Shown: positions 31,186-39,746, counted from the stretch's first letter. The stretch: DNA of 47,139 bases from Nocardia jejuensis NBRC 103114 (GCF_001613145.1 NZ_BDBU01000026.1:1-47139), one strand, 5' to 3'. Notes: generated from the sequence alone by a model not told the origin. Translations and numbers: made by a program.

Positions 31186-32471
31186 TGTCCGACCTACTCC
31201 GACTAGCCACTGCCGGATCGGTCGACGACGGTAAGTCCACCCTGGTGGGACGCCTGCTGTACGACACGAAATCCGTTCTGGCGGACCAGATCGACGCGGT
31301 CACCCGCGCCTCGGTCGACAAGGGTCTGGCCACTCCGGATCTGTCGCTGCTGGTGGACGGCCTGCGCGCCGAGCGCGAGCAGGGCATCACGATCGACGTG
31401 GCGTACCGCTACTTCGCCACGCCGCAGCGGTCCTTCGTGCTCGCCGACACCCCGGGACACGTGCAGTACACCCGCAACACGGTGTCCGGTGCGTCCACCG
31501 CGCAGCTGGTGATCCTGCTGGTGGACGCGCGCAAGGGCGTCATCGAGCAGACCCGCCGCCACGCCGCGGTGATGGCGCTGCTCGGCGTGCCGAAGCTGGT
31601 GCTGGCCGTGAACAAGATCGACCTGGTCGATGATCCGGCCGGGGTGTTCGAGCGCATTCGCACCGAATTCGGGGAGCTGGCAACGAAACTCGGCTGGGCT
31701 GCCGAGGACGTCGTGGAGATTCCGGTGTCGGCGCTGCACGGTGACAATGTCGCCTCGCGCTCGGCGAACACGCCGTACTACACCGGCCCGTCGCTGATCG
31801 AGCACCTGGAGTCCGTGCCCGCGGACGCGGACGCGCGCCGTCACGAGGTCGGTCTGCGCTTCCCGGTGCAGTACGTGATCCGCCCCCGCACCGCCGAATA
31901 CCCGGACTACCGCGGGTACGCGGGTCAGGTCGCGGCCGGTGTGGTCAAGAAGGGCGACGAGGTCGTGGTGCTGCCGTCTGGCACCCGCACCACCGTCGAG
32001 CGCATCGACACTCCGAACGGTGAACTGCTCTCCGCGCAGCCGGGCCGCAGCGTCACGCTGATCCTGGCCGATGATGTGGACGTCTCGCGCGGGGACACCA
32101 TCACCGCCGCCGTGGACGCGCCCGAGCCGATCGACTCGTTCGACGCGACCCTGTGCTGGCTGGGCGACAAACCGCTCAAGCCTGGCGCGCGCCTGCTGCT
32201 CAAGCACGGCACCCGCACCACGCAGGCCATCGTCGGCGCGCTCATCGAGCGGTTCGACGAGCAGAACCTGGCGGCGGACCCCAACCCGGAGTCGCTGGCG
32301 CTCAACGACATCGGCCGGGTCTCGGTGCGCGTGGCCGACCCGATCGTGGCCGACGACTACAGCGTCAACCGGCACACCGGCAGCTTCCTGCTGATCGACC
32401 CGGCCGGCGGCAATACCCTGGCCGCGGGCCTGGTCGGCGACCCGCTGACCGCCGTCGAGGTCGGGGCCTGA
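31185..32471 (+). CDS. cysN: Sulfate adenylyltransferase subunit 1 (GTPase)
   Basis: The protein has 428 residues, an EF-Tu-like GTPase. G1 is AGSVDDGKST, switch II region DTPGHVQYTRN, and G4 NKIDLV, followed by two beta-barrel domains. GTP hydrolysis drives APS formation by CysD. It ends after the second barrel and carries no C-terminal CysC (APS kinase) domain, unlike the fused CysNC of M. tuberculosis. This fits direct use of APS by the iron-sulfur CysH. Confidence 0.97.
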   Translation: MSDLLRLATAGSVDDGKSTLVGRLLYDTKSVLADQIDAVTRASVDKGLATPDLSLLVDGLRAEREQGITIDVAYRYFATPQRSFVLADTPGHVQYTRNTVSGASTAQLVILLVDARKGVIEQTRRHAAVMALLGVPKLVLAVNKIDLVDDPAGVFERIRTEFGELATKLGWAAEDVVEIPVSALHGDNVASRSANTPYYTGPSLIEHLESVPADADARRHEVGLRFPVQYVIRPRTAEYPDYRGYAGQVAAGVVKKGDEVVVLPSGTRTTVERIDTPNGELLSAQPGRSVTLILADDVDVSRGDTITAAVDAPEPIDSFDATLCWLGDKPLKPGARLLLKHGTRTTQAIVGALIERFDEQNLAADPNPESLALNDIGRVSVRVADPIVADDYSVNRHTGSFLLIDPAGGNTLAAGLVGDPLTAVEVGA

Positions 32472-32472
32472 C

Positions 32473-33414
32473 ATGCGATCACCCGGCACGGGAGCGGTTC
32501 CGGCCGCCCGGCCGGGTGGTCGGCGCGTCCCCGGTTTCACAGGCCACCGCCCGGTGCTGATCGCGGTGGCGCACGGCAGCCGGGATCCGCGTTCGGCGGC
32601 GACCATGTACAGCGTCGTCGAGCGGATCGCCGCGGCCCGTCCGGATCTGGATGTGCGGCTGGCGTTCCTGGACCTGAGCACACCCTCGGTGGATTTGGTC
32701 GTGGATGCGGTTGCCGCCGAGGGGCATTCGCACGCGATAGTGGTTCCGCTGCTGCTGGGCAGCGCATTCCACGCCCGCAGGGATCTACCCGGCCTGCTCG
32801 CGGCCGCCCGTCAGCGGCACCCGCGCCTGACGCTCACCCAGTCCGACGTCCTCGGCCCCGATCCACGCCTGCTGCTGGCGTTGCGTGATCGCGTGATCGA
32901 GCAGCTCACCGACGCGCCGGTCGATCGGCCGCGCATCGGCTCCGGTGCGCAAGCTTCCGCCCTGCGTCCCGAACCCGCCGAATACCCTGCCGGAGCGATG
33001 AATCGGCCTGCGGCCCTCGCAACTCGATCGGCGGGTTCGAACGACCCGCACGCACTGCCCGAGCGGATCGGCATCGCCGTCGCGGCCGTCGGTTCCTCCT
33101 CCGCCGCGGCGAACGAACAGACCGCCCGGATCGCCGACCGCCTGGGCACGCTCACCGGCCGGCCCACCGAAATCTGCTTCGCCACCACCGAACCGACGGT
33201 GACCGAGGCCATCGCCCGGTTGCACGCGCGCGGCGCGGACCGAATCCTGCTGGCCCCCTGGTTCCTGGCCCCCGGCCTCCTCACCGACCGGCTCCTCACC
33301 GCGGCCCCGGACGTCGTCCACGCCGACACCATCGGCGCGCACCCCCTGCTGGCCGAGGTGGTCCTGGCCCGCTATGCCGCGGCAGCAACCCTCCCCTTGG
33401 AGCTCTCGGCCTGA
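32473..33414 (+). CDS. Sirohydrochlorin chelatase (two CbiX/SirB domains, second degenerate)
   Basis: The protein has 313 residues and inserts metal into sirohydrochlorin, here presumably iron for the siroheme of SirA. The first domain has the catalytic VAHGSRDPRS and GSAFHARRDLP histidines. A 40-residue linker follows, then a second CbiX-like domain (GIAVAAVGSSS, ILLAPWFLAPGLLTDRL), in which the first histidine is replaced by Ala-Val and no second one is seen. Only the first half should be catalytic. The start is 1 bp after the cysN stop. It corresponds to Rv2393 in order, which in M. tuberculosis directly follows cysH. Confidence 0.9.
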   Translation: MRSPGTGAVPAARPGGRRVPGFTGHRPVLIAVAHGSRDPRSAATMYSVVERIAAARPDLDVRLAFLDLSTPSVDLVVDAVAAEGHSHAIVVPLLLGSAFHARRDLPGLLAAARQRHPRLTLTQSDVLGPDPRLLLALRDRVIEQLTDAPVDRPRIGSGAQASALRPEPAEYPAGAMNRPAALATRSAGSNDPHALPERIGIAVAAVGSSSAAANEQTARIADRLGTLTGRPTEICFATTEPTVTEAIARLHARGADRILLAPWFLAPGLLTDRLLTAAPDVVHADTIGAHPLLAEVVLARYAAAATLPLELSA

Positions 33415-33559
33415 GGGGTCGGCGCGGTCGGCGCGGTTCCGTTCGGCGACAAGACATTCGGCCTCGACCCGTGGTGCGGCCTTCGCGGGTGCACCGCCGG
33501 ACGAGCACGGGTCATGACGCGACGCGAACGTTCCGACCGGAGCACACCGCCCCCAATAC

Positions 33560-33632
33560 ATGACACGTCAATCTCGACGGCGATTTCCCGCCAGCCGCAC
33601 CCTTCCGCACCGCGTTGAATATGACATGTCAA
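33560..33632 (+). promoter_or_regulatory. Two copies of an ATGACAyGTCAA operator before the SDR gene
   Basis: ATGACACGTCAA (33560-33571) and ATGACATGTCAA (33621-33632) differ at one base; the core TGACATGTCA of the second is a perfect palindrome. They are 61 bp apart and the second ends 34 bp before the SDR start. This layout suits cooperative binding by one repressor. No regulator gene is adjacent. Confidence 0.6.
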
Positions 33633-33666
33633 CGAAAACACGTTCTCGCGTAAGGGGAAGTCGGCC

Positions 33667-34428
33667 ATGGGATCTCGGTTCGATTCGAAGGTTGTTCTGA
33701 TCACGGGCGCCACCTCGGGCATCGGTGAGGCGGTGGCGCGCAGGATCGCCGCGGAGGGCGGCGCGGTCGTGCTCGGAGCACGCGGCAAGGAGGCGGGCGA
33801 CCGGCTGGCCGAGGAGATTCGCCAGGCGGGAGGGCGCGCGGTATTCGTGCCCACCGACGTCACGGTCGAGGCCGATGTGGAGCGCTTGACCGCGGTGGCC
33901 GTCACCGAATTCGGCCGCCTGGACGGGGCTTTCAACAATGCGGGCGCGGTCACCGCGTACGGCCCGGTGCACTCCCTCGATGCCGCGGCGTGGCGCACCG
34001 AACTCGCCCTCAACCTCGACTCGGTGTACTACGGCCTGCGCCATCAGGTTCCGGCACTGCTCGCGTGCGGAGGCGGCGCGATCCTCAACAACGCCTCCAA
34101 CCTCGGCGTGGTCGGCATGGCGCAGGTGGCTCCCTACACCGCGGCCAAGCACGCCGTCGTCGGCCTGACCCGCGCCGTGGCCCTGGAAAACGCCGATCGG
34201 TCCATCCGGGTCAATGCCATCGCCTCCGGAGCGGTGGACACCCCGGCCTTCCGAAACTCCATGGGCGCCACCCCCGAAGGCGAGGCCGCCATCGCCGCCC
34301 TGCACCCCATCGGACGCATCTCGCGCCCCGAGGAGATCGCGGCCTTCTGCGCCTTCCTCCTCAGCGAGGAAGCCTCCTTCATCACCGGCGCGGCCCTGGC
34401 CGTCGACGGTGGCTTCACCGCCCGCTGA
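33667..34428 (+). CDS. Short-chain dehydrogenase/reductase
   Basis: The protein has 253 residues with the classical SDR signs: LITGATSGIGEAVA (nucleotide binding), NNAGA, a Ser in NNASN, and the YTAAK catalytic Tyr-Lys. It should oxidise or reduce an alcohol/ketone with NAD(P)H. The substrate is unknown. ATG 33667 has AAGGGGAAG upstream. It converges on the flavin monooxygenase gene, 56 bp away, and has two operator-like palindromes in its promoter region. Confidence 0.92.
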   Translation: MGSRFDSKVVLITGATSGIGEAVARRIAAEGGAVVLGARGKEAGDRLAEEIRQAGGRAVFVPTDVTVEADVERLTAVAVTEFGRLDGAFNNAGAVTAYGPVHSLDAAAWRTELALNLDSVYYGLRHQVPALLACGGGAILNNASNLGVVGMAQVAPYTAAKHAVVGLTRAVALENADRSIRVNAIASGAVDTPAFRNSMGATPEGEAAIAALHPIGRISRPEEIAAFCAFLLSEEASFITGAALAVDGGFTAR

Positions 34429-34484
34429 CCCACCGCCTCGGACGTCGCCTCCGAATCACCCACGCAGGAGACGACGTTCGGGGG

Positions 34485-35678
34485 TCAGCCCTGGGCCCCG
34501 GAGTCGGGAACCCCGGCGTAGTCGGGCAGTTCGGCGCCGTTGATCGCGCGATCGATCAGGCCGGTGAACCATTCACCGGCGTAATCCGGTGGCTCGGAAT
34601 CGGATCCGGGGATGAGCATGCTCGCGTGCATCCGGCCGATCTCCTGATTGGCCTCGACGAACGAACGCATGCGCTTCTCGTAGGCGGCGAACCCGGCCTC
34701 CGGATCCCAGTCCGCGGCGGCCAGTTCGCCGGCCAGGAGGTACGCGCCGACCAGCGCGAGCCCGGTGCCCTGACCGGACATCGGAGACGAGCTGAACGCC
34801 GCGTCCCCGAGCAGCCCGACGCGCCCGCTCGACCAGCGGTCCATCACCACCTGGGCGACCTGGTCGAGGTAGAAGTCCGGGGTGTCGTCCAGGTGCGTGA
34901 GGATCTGCGCGGCCGACCAGCCCATGCCGGTCATCCGCTCGCGCAGCAGGCGCTTCTGGGCCTCGACGTCGCGGTAGTCGACGTCGAGATCGGCGGCGGG
35001 GAAGGAGAACATGGCCATCGCCCGGGTGGCATCCGGGATGGGCCGCAGCCCCGCGGTGCGCCCGGTCTCGGGCTCCTGGAAGTCCATCAGCCAACGGCCC
35101 AGGCCGAATTCGTTGGGCACGGTGTAGAAGGCCAGCGCGAGCCCGAGGTGGCGGACGAACCGCTCGTGCGGCCCGAAGACCATCGCCCGCAGCGACGAGT
35201 GCAGCCCGTCGGCGCCGATCACCAGGTCGAAGCGTCGCCGCTCGCCGCCCTGCAGGACCACGTCGACCCCGTCGGCGTCCTGGGTGAGCTCGGCGATCCG
35301 ATCACCGAAGATGTACTCGACGTCGTTCCGGGTGTCGTCGTAGAGCACCCGGGACAGGTCCCCGCGCAGAATCTCGATCTCCGAGATGTAGCCGTCGCCG
35401 CCGTCGTCCTCGGCACTGAAGGTCTCGAGCACCTTCCCGTCCGCGTCCACGGTGTACGCGCCGGCGGTCTCGGTGCGCGCCGCGCGCACCGCCGAGTCCA
35501 AACCCATCCGCCGGATGACCTCCTTGGTCACCCCGCGCGCATCCACCGCCTGCCCGCCGGGCCGCAACTCCGGAGCCCGCTCCACCACGGTCACCTCGGC
35601 GCCCCGCCGAGTCAGCCAGTGAGCCAGCGCGGGACCCGCGATGCTGGCCCCGGCTATCAACACTCTCGTACCGCTCAT
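34485..35678 (-). CDS. FAD-dependent aromatic-type monooxygenase
   Basis: The protein has 397 residues. The FAD-binding GxGxxG variant is VLIAGASIAGPALAHWL, the DG motif is LVIGADGLHSSLR, and the GD motif is GLLGDAAFSSSPMSGQGTGLAL, the class A flavoprotein hydroxylase layout (PHBH/TetX type). It adds oxygen to an aromatic or similar substrate using NAD(P)H. ATG 35678 starts the protein. It is divergent from a second SDR gene and shares with it a 17-bp palindrome, so the two may form one oxidation pathway. Confidence 0.9.
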   Translation of the reverse strand: MSGTRVLIAGASIAGPALAHWLTRRGAEVTVVERAPELRPGGQAVDARGVTKEVIRRMGLDSAVRAARTETAGAYTVDADGKVLETFSAEDDGGDGYISEIEILRGDLSRVLYDDTRNDVEYIFGDRIAELTQDADGVDVVLQGGERRRFDLVIGADGLHSSLRAMVFGPHERFVRHLGLALAFYTVPNEFGLGRWLMDFQEPETGRTAGLRPIPDATRAMAMFSFPAADLDVDYRDVEAQKRLLRERMTGMGWSAAQILTHLDDTPDFYLDQVAQVVMDRWSSGRVGLLGDAAFSSSPMSGQGTGLALVGAYLLAGELAAADWDPEAGFAAYEKRMRSFVEANQEIGRMHASMLIPGSDSEPPDYAGEWFTGLIDRAINGAELPDYAGVPDSGAQG

Positions 35679-35843
35679 CGCATGACTCCCTATGTCTCGT
35701 CCCGCACCGAAGATCCCGGCCCGGGCACACCGCCGCCGGTGTATTCAGACGTATGGACGACGCCTCCACGGAAAATTCATCGGTGCGAACGAGATCCTGC
35801 CCGCGCACGGACACGGCCACCGACTGAACGCCCACTCGATACT

Positions 35844-35860
35844 TTCAATCACTGATTGAA
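35844..35860. promoter_or_regulatory. Perfect 17-bp palindrome between monooxygenase and SDR genes
   Basis: TTCAATCA-C-TGATTGAA is a perfect inverted repeat, and a third half-site GATTGAA follows at 35866-35872. It lies about 78 bp upstream of the SDR start and 166 bp upstream of the monooxygenase start. The form is typical of TetR operators next to SDR genes, but no TetR gene is present here. Confidence 0.7.
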
Positions 35861-35937
35861 CTGTCGATTGAAACATGTTCTACTTCTGTCCGGTCCCGAA
35901 GCCACCGTGGGCATCTCGACCCGAAGGAGAACCGACT

Positions 35938-36678
35938 ATGACCGGACGATTGACCGGACGCGTGGCCCTGATCAGCGGTGCGGCATCGGGCATGGGCGCA
36001 TCCCATGCCCGGGCCTTCATCGAGGAGGGGGCATCGGTGATGATCGGCGATATCGCCGAGGACGCCGCCGCGCGCGTGGCCGCCGAACTCGGCACCCAGG
36101 CCGCCTCCGTCCGCCTGGACGTCACCCGGCTCGAGGAGTGGGAGGCGGCGGTCGCCGCGACCGTCGCGCGCTTCGGAGCCCTCAACGTGCTGGTCAACAA
36201 TGCGGGCATCCTCGACGGCGGCCCGCTCGGCACGTACACCGAAAAGCAGTGGGACACCATTATTTCCATCAATCTCACCGGCCCGTTCCTCGGCATGACC
36301 GCCGCTCGCGACGCGCTCGTCGCCGCCCGTCCCGCATCGATCGTGAACATTTCCTCGGCCGCCGGCATCCAGGGCGTCCCCGGTGTCCACGGCTACACCG
36401 CCTCGAAGTTCGGCCTGCGCGGCCTCAGTAAATCCGCCGCCCTGGAACTGGCCCCACACGGCGTCCGGGTCAATTCCGTCCACCCCGGCGGCATCCTCAC
36501 CCCCATGCTCGGCGCGCCACAGGACGCCATCGTCGACCGCGCCGCGAATCCCCTTGCCCGCCTCGGCTCACCCGCGGAGGTGACCCCGATGGTCGTCTTC
36601 CTCGCCAGTGAGGAATCGAGCTACTGCAACGGTGCGGAATTCGTCGTGGACGGCGGCATGACCGCGGGCCGCGCGTGA
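35938..36678 (+). CDS. SDR, 3-alpha/20-beta-hydroxysteroid dehydrogenase-like
   Basis: The protein has 246 residues. It reads closely like mycobacterial FabG3 (Rv2002): TGRVALISGAASGMGASHARAF, NNAGIL, VNISSAAG with the catalytic Ser, GYTASKFGLRG with Tyr-Lys, and the C-terminal NGAEFVVDGGM. Such enzymes act on steroid hydroxyl groups with NADH, though many homologues are uncharacterised. ATG 35938 has AAGGAGA; the longer frame upstream covers the operator region. It is likely controlled by the palindrome at 35844-35860. Confidence 0.9.
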   Translation: MTGRLTGRVALISGAASGMGASHARAFIEEGASVMIGDIAEDAAARVAAELGTQAASVRLDVTRLEEWEAAVAATVARFGALNVLVNNAGILDGGPLGTYTEKQWDTIISINLTGPFLGMTAARDALVAARPASIVNISSAAGIQGVPGVHGYTASKFGLRGLSKSAALELAPHGVRVNSVHPGGILTPMLGAPQDAIVDRAANPLARLGSPAEVTPMVVFLASEESSYCNGAEFVVDGGMTAGRA

Positions 36679-36744
36679 CGCCCCTGAAATCGGGGGCATC
36701 GATTCAATTCTGAAATAGATTGATTTCGCATACTGTCTGCGGGC

Positions 36745-37152
36745 ATGACCCTCGAAAACCGTTCGGTCCGAACCGGACTCGCCGCTCTGACGCTCGCCGC
36801 CGCCCTCACCGTCGCCGCTCCCGCCTACGCCGACATCCCCCTCGACTCGCCCACCACCTCGACCACGATCGCCGATTCGAACGCCGGAGGCGGCGGCTCG
36901 AGCCCCGAGACCGGAAGCGCCCACCGGGAAGACGGCACCACCGGAGGCGGCAGCGGTTCGAACAGCGGCAGCAGCACCGGATCCGGGGCGGGCAGTGCCG
37001 CGGTCGCACCCGCCATCCTGAAGGCCCTGGACTTCAAGCCCTGCCTGGACTTCGACAACCCCCACCAGAACTCCATCCTCGCCAGCACGGTCGCGTTGAT
37101 CCTGAGCCTCGCCACCGGCATCTGGTACGTCTCCCCGGGCTGCCCCTCCTGA
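36745..37152 (+). CDS. Exported protein with Gly/Ser-rich linker, unknown function
   Basis: The protein has 135 residues. A signal peptide (RTGLAALTLAAALTVAAPAYA) is followed by a disordered Ser/Thr/Gly-rich stretch (about 35-85) and a C-terminal part with two Cys and a hydrophobic segment (TVALILSLATGIWYV) that could insert in the membrane. I do not recognise a family. TACTGT (36731-36736) ends 8 nt before ATG 36745, with no ribosome site, so the mRNA may be leaderless. It converges on the YdeI-like gene. Confidence 0.75.
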   Translation: MTLENRSVRTGLAALTLAAALTVAAPAYADIPLDSPTTSTTIADSNAGGGGSSPETGSAHREDGTTGGGSGSNSGSSTGSGAGSAAVAPAILKALDFKPCLDFDNPHQNSILASTVALILSLATGIWYVSPGCPS

Positions 37153-37170
37153 CCGTTACACCCACCGCCC

Positions 37171-37203
37171 GACCGCGCGGCGACCTTCGCACCCGGCGCG
37201 GTC
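37171..37203. terminator. Hairpin between convergent genes
   Basis: GACCGCGC (37171-37178) and GCGCGGTC (37196-37203) form a perfect 8-bp stem with a small inner hairpin (GCGA/TCGC). It sits in the 57-bp gap between the exported protein gene and the YdeI-like gene and probably terminates both. Confidence 0.55.
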
Positions 37204-37209
37204 TCGCGT

Positions 37210-37644
37210 TCAACCCCGCAGGGTGGCGATGGCCTTCTCGATGCGCCGTTGGCGCGTGTCGGCCTTCTTCGCACTCTCGATGGCGTGCACGTGCTCACGC
37301 TTGCGGCTGTACGCGAGCTTGTCGTAGGCGGCGCGGGCGACGGGGTCCGCGTCCAAGGCTTGCGTGAAGTCCGCAGGCTCGACGACGACGCGCGGCTCGG
37401 TGTCGAGTTCCACCTCGACCTCGACCTCTTCACCGATCTCGACCTGCGCGGCCTCGCGGTTGGCGTGACTGAGGCCGATCAGATTGCGGCCGCGCATGAG
37501 GGCGATCCGGCTCTTCCAGGAATGCCCGTTGATCGTGATCGTCACCGGCGGCCGTGCGCCCTCGCCGAGCGCCGCCACCACCTCGGGCGGAACCTCCAGG
37601 CCCCGCATGGGCTCGGGTGGCTCGACGTGGGCCCTGAACTTCAT
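37210..37644 (-). CDS. YdeI/OmpD-associated family protein with DUF1905 domain
   Basis: The protein has 144 residues. The N-terminal half is a DUF1905 small beta barrel (MKFRAHVEPP, VTITINGHSWKSRIALMRGRNLIGLS), and the C-terminal half is the YdeI-type helix pair (ALDADPVARAAYDKLAYSRKREHVHAIESAKKADTRQRRIEKAI). Function is not established for the family. ATG 37644 has a strong AGGAGGA site; the further upstream frame lacks homology. Confidence 0.88.
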   Translation of the reverse strand: MKFRAHVEPPEPMRGLEVPPEVVAALGEGARPPVTITINGHSWKSRIALMRGRNLIGLSHANREAAQVEIGEEVEVEVELDTEPRVVVEPADFTQALDADPVARAAYDKLAYSRKREHVHAIESAKKADTRQRRIEKAIATLRG

Positions 37645-37750
37645 GGTCTTCCTCCTGTTGTCGCCCGCCTCGTGGCGGAATTCGAATGTGCCCACCGTCG
37701 CTACACCCGCAGTCTGCCCCCTCTCCGAGGGCAGGGCCCGCTCATCCGGC

Positions 37751-38386
37751 TCAGGCCGTCGCCTCCCACACGAAGCCGTCCGGGTCGACGAACGAACCGA
37801 TGCCGCTGTCCATGACGATGCGATGCGAACCGCTGCCCTCCGGCGACATCCCGGCGTCCTTGGCGGCGGACTTGTGCGGGTACATCGCCAGGGTCACCGG
37901 CGAGCCCTTGCCCTCGAACTCGGCGTACTTGCCACCGAAGCTCTTCGCGACCGTCAAGCCGCGATCGGCGTAGAACTGCTTGCTGGCCTTCACATCCGCC
38001 ACACCCAGCAGCAACACCAGGTCGTCGATCTCGCGGGTGAACGGGCCGACATCCTTCTTCTTCGAGGTGTCGACCTTCCAGATCGTGCCCTCCGGCGCCT
38101 GCAGCACCGCGCCGTAGCCCCACAGGCTCTTCTTGGCGGGCTTGATGATCGTGAACCCGGCCTCGACCGCGGTGCCGATCAGGCTGTCGACGGTGGAGGG
38201 CTGCGATACCACGAGGGAGAGCAGGAATCCGCGGAAGCCGGTCGAGGGGGTCTGCGAGGCCCGGAACCCGATCCGGTCGCCGAGGCCGAACGCGGCCTCG
38301 TAGATCGCGGCGGCGGCCTCGATATCGGCCACCTCGAGCTGAACGTTGATGTCGGTGCTGGTCATCGTGTTGTTTTCCATGCCCAT
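37751..38386 (-). CDS. VOC-family (glyoxalase/bleomycin resistance) protein
   Basis: The protein has 211 residues with two beta-alpha-beta-beta-beta modules: VQLEVADIEAAAAIYEAAFGLG and VLLLGVADVKASKQFYADRGLT. The second half ends with SFVDPDGFVWEA, the usual VOC end motif. The family includes glyoxalases, dioxygenases and resistance proteins; substrate unknown. The start could be ATG 38386, 38380 or 38365. It is divergent from the SGNH lipoprotein gene. Confidence 0.85.
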   Translation of the reverse strand: MGMENNTMTSTDINVQLEVADIEAAAAIYEAAFGLGDRIGFRASQTPSTGFRGFLLSLVVSQPSTVDSLIGTAVEAGFTIIKPAKKSLWGYGAVLQAPEGTIWKVDTSKKKDVGPFTREIDDLVLLLGVADVKASKQFYADRGLTVAKSFGGKYAEFEGKGSPVTLAMYPHKSAAKDAGMSPEGSGSHRIVMDSGIGSFVDPDGFVWEATA

Positions 38387-38525
38387 AACGATATGGAGGG
38401 CGCGCGCAGGTCACATCCGTGCCGACCACGGAACCGCACCACGGAGACTCGGTAGGTAGCTCACCGTCGGTCCACGGACCAGACGGTCCAGGAGAACAGG
38501 CGCCATCGCGCTTAGTGTGGTCGGC

Positions 38526-39437
38526 ATGCGGCTGCCGATTTTCTCGTGGACCCGGACGTTCGCCGCAATCGCGGCGCTGACGGTCCTGGGCGGGTGTTCC
38601 TCGGGGTCACCCGCGGGCGAGGAACCGGAAACGAACAGCGCACTCCTTGCCGAGTATGTGGCACTCGGTGATTCGTTCGCGGCCGGGCCGGGGATCGCTC
38701 CGGCGAGTATGGGCGATCCATGCTTCCGCGCCGCCGTCAACTATCCGCACCTGGTAGCGAAGAACTTGGGCGTCAAGACATTTCGCGATGTGACGTGCAG
38801 CGGCGCCCGGACCGAGAACATTCTGACCACGCCGCAGACCGGCAGGACCGCCGAGGCGACGGTGCCGATCCAGCTCGACGCCCTCACCGCGGACACGAGT
38901 CTGGTCACCCTCACCATCGGCGGGAACGACGCCGGCCTGCTCACCATCGCGAACCAGTGCGTCAATCAGCGACCCGAGCCGGACGGCGAGTCCTGCCGAG
39001 ACCGGTTGACCGCGAACGGTATCGATCGCGGTGCGCAAGCGGTCGATGCGGTCGGGCCGCCGATCGCCGACGTGCTGAACGCAATTCATCGCGAAGCGCC
39101 ACACGCCCGCGTTCTGATCACCAGCTACGGCCTCTACACCCGTGACGGCGGCTGCCCGTCCCAACCGGTCTGGCCCCGGGACGCCACCTACCTCCAGGGT
39201 CTCGTCGACCGTTTGGCCGCCCTCACCCGCACGGCGGCCGCCGAGAACCACGCCGAGTTCGTCGATCTCATCGGCCCGGGTGCGGGGCACGACGGCTGCG
39301 ACACCGCCGACAACTGGGTCAACGGCATCGTCGCCCGCCGCCCCCAGGACGGCGTGGTCCCGCTGCATCCGACCGGTCTGGGCGAGACGAACTTCGCCCG
39401 CATCATCGTGGAGCAGTTGAGTCGCGCAGCGTCGTAA
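38526..39437 (+). CDS. SGNH/GDSL-hydrolase lipoprotein
   Basis: The protein has 303 residues. The lipobox VLGGC places lipidation at Cys24, so it should be anchored to the outer face of the membrane. The SGNH blocks are ALGDSFAAGPG with Ser50 as nucleophile, a Gly block near VTCSGART, IGGNDAG (block III) and the C-terminal VPLHPTGLGE with the His. Cysteines suggest disulfides, as in Streptomyces SGNH lipases. TAGTGT (38513-38518) ends 7 nt before ATG 38526 and there is no ribosome site, so a leaderless mRNA is likely. It is an esterase or lipase of unknown substrate. Confidence 0.9.
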   Translation: MRLPIFSWTRTFAAIAALTVLGGCSSGSPAGEEPETNSALLAEYVALGDSFAAGPGIAPASMGDPCFRAAVNYPHLVAKNLGVKTFRDVTCSGARTENILTTPQTGRTAEATVPIQLDALTADTSLVTLTIGGNDAGLLTIANQCVNQRPEPDGESCRDRLTANGIDRGAQAVDAVGPPIADVLNAIHREAPHARVLITSYGLYTRDGGCPSQPVWPRDATYLQGLVDRLAALTRTAAAENHAEFVDLIGPGAGHDGCDTADNWVNGIVARRPQDGVVPLHPTGLGETNFARIIVEQLSRAAS

Positions 39438-39746
39438 TACCTTTATCCGCAACGTCTTTCGATGTCGAAATCCCAAGCTCGCGCCGCTACGGCGGCATCT
39501 GCCCACCCCCGGTCGAGTGCCGCCGGTGAAGATCGGCGGTGCCGATCACATCGCCAGGACTCGGGCGGGCGATGGATTCACCGTCGCGCACTGCGATCAG
39601 CTACTTCGACCGGACTGTTGAGGCAGGGAGAGTGAGCAGACGAAGCCGAGTGCGGTATACCGAAAGCTCTTCCAGGACAGTCGCTTCTACATTACAGTCG
39701 GCACCCGGAGGGAACTGGAACACGTTCCAATGGGAGGGGCTTCATC
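39438..39746. other. Intergenic region before the secreted lipase
   Basis: This 309-bp region contains no gene that I can support. Near its end are a possible -10 TACATT (39688-39693) and the KstR-like operator at 39716-39729. Confidence 0.6.
39716..39729 (+). promoter_or_regulatory. KstR-like operator (TnnAACnnGTTnnA)
   Basis: TGGAACACGTTCCA matches the published mycobacterial KstR consensus TnnAACnnGTTnnA at every fixed position and is palindromic in its arms (TGGAAC/GTTCCA). It ends 17 bp before the secreted lipase start. KstR represses cholesterol uptake and degradation genes. Confidence 0.6.

Noticed and set aside
31203..32681. 492-codon open frame antisense to cysN
   Set aside because: It is a shadow of cysN; the forward protein has complete GTPase motifs.
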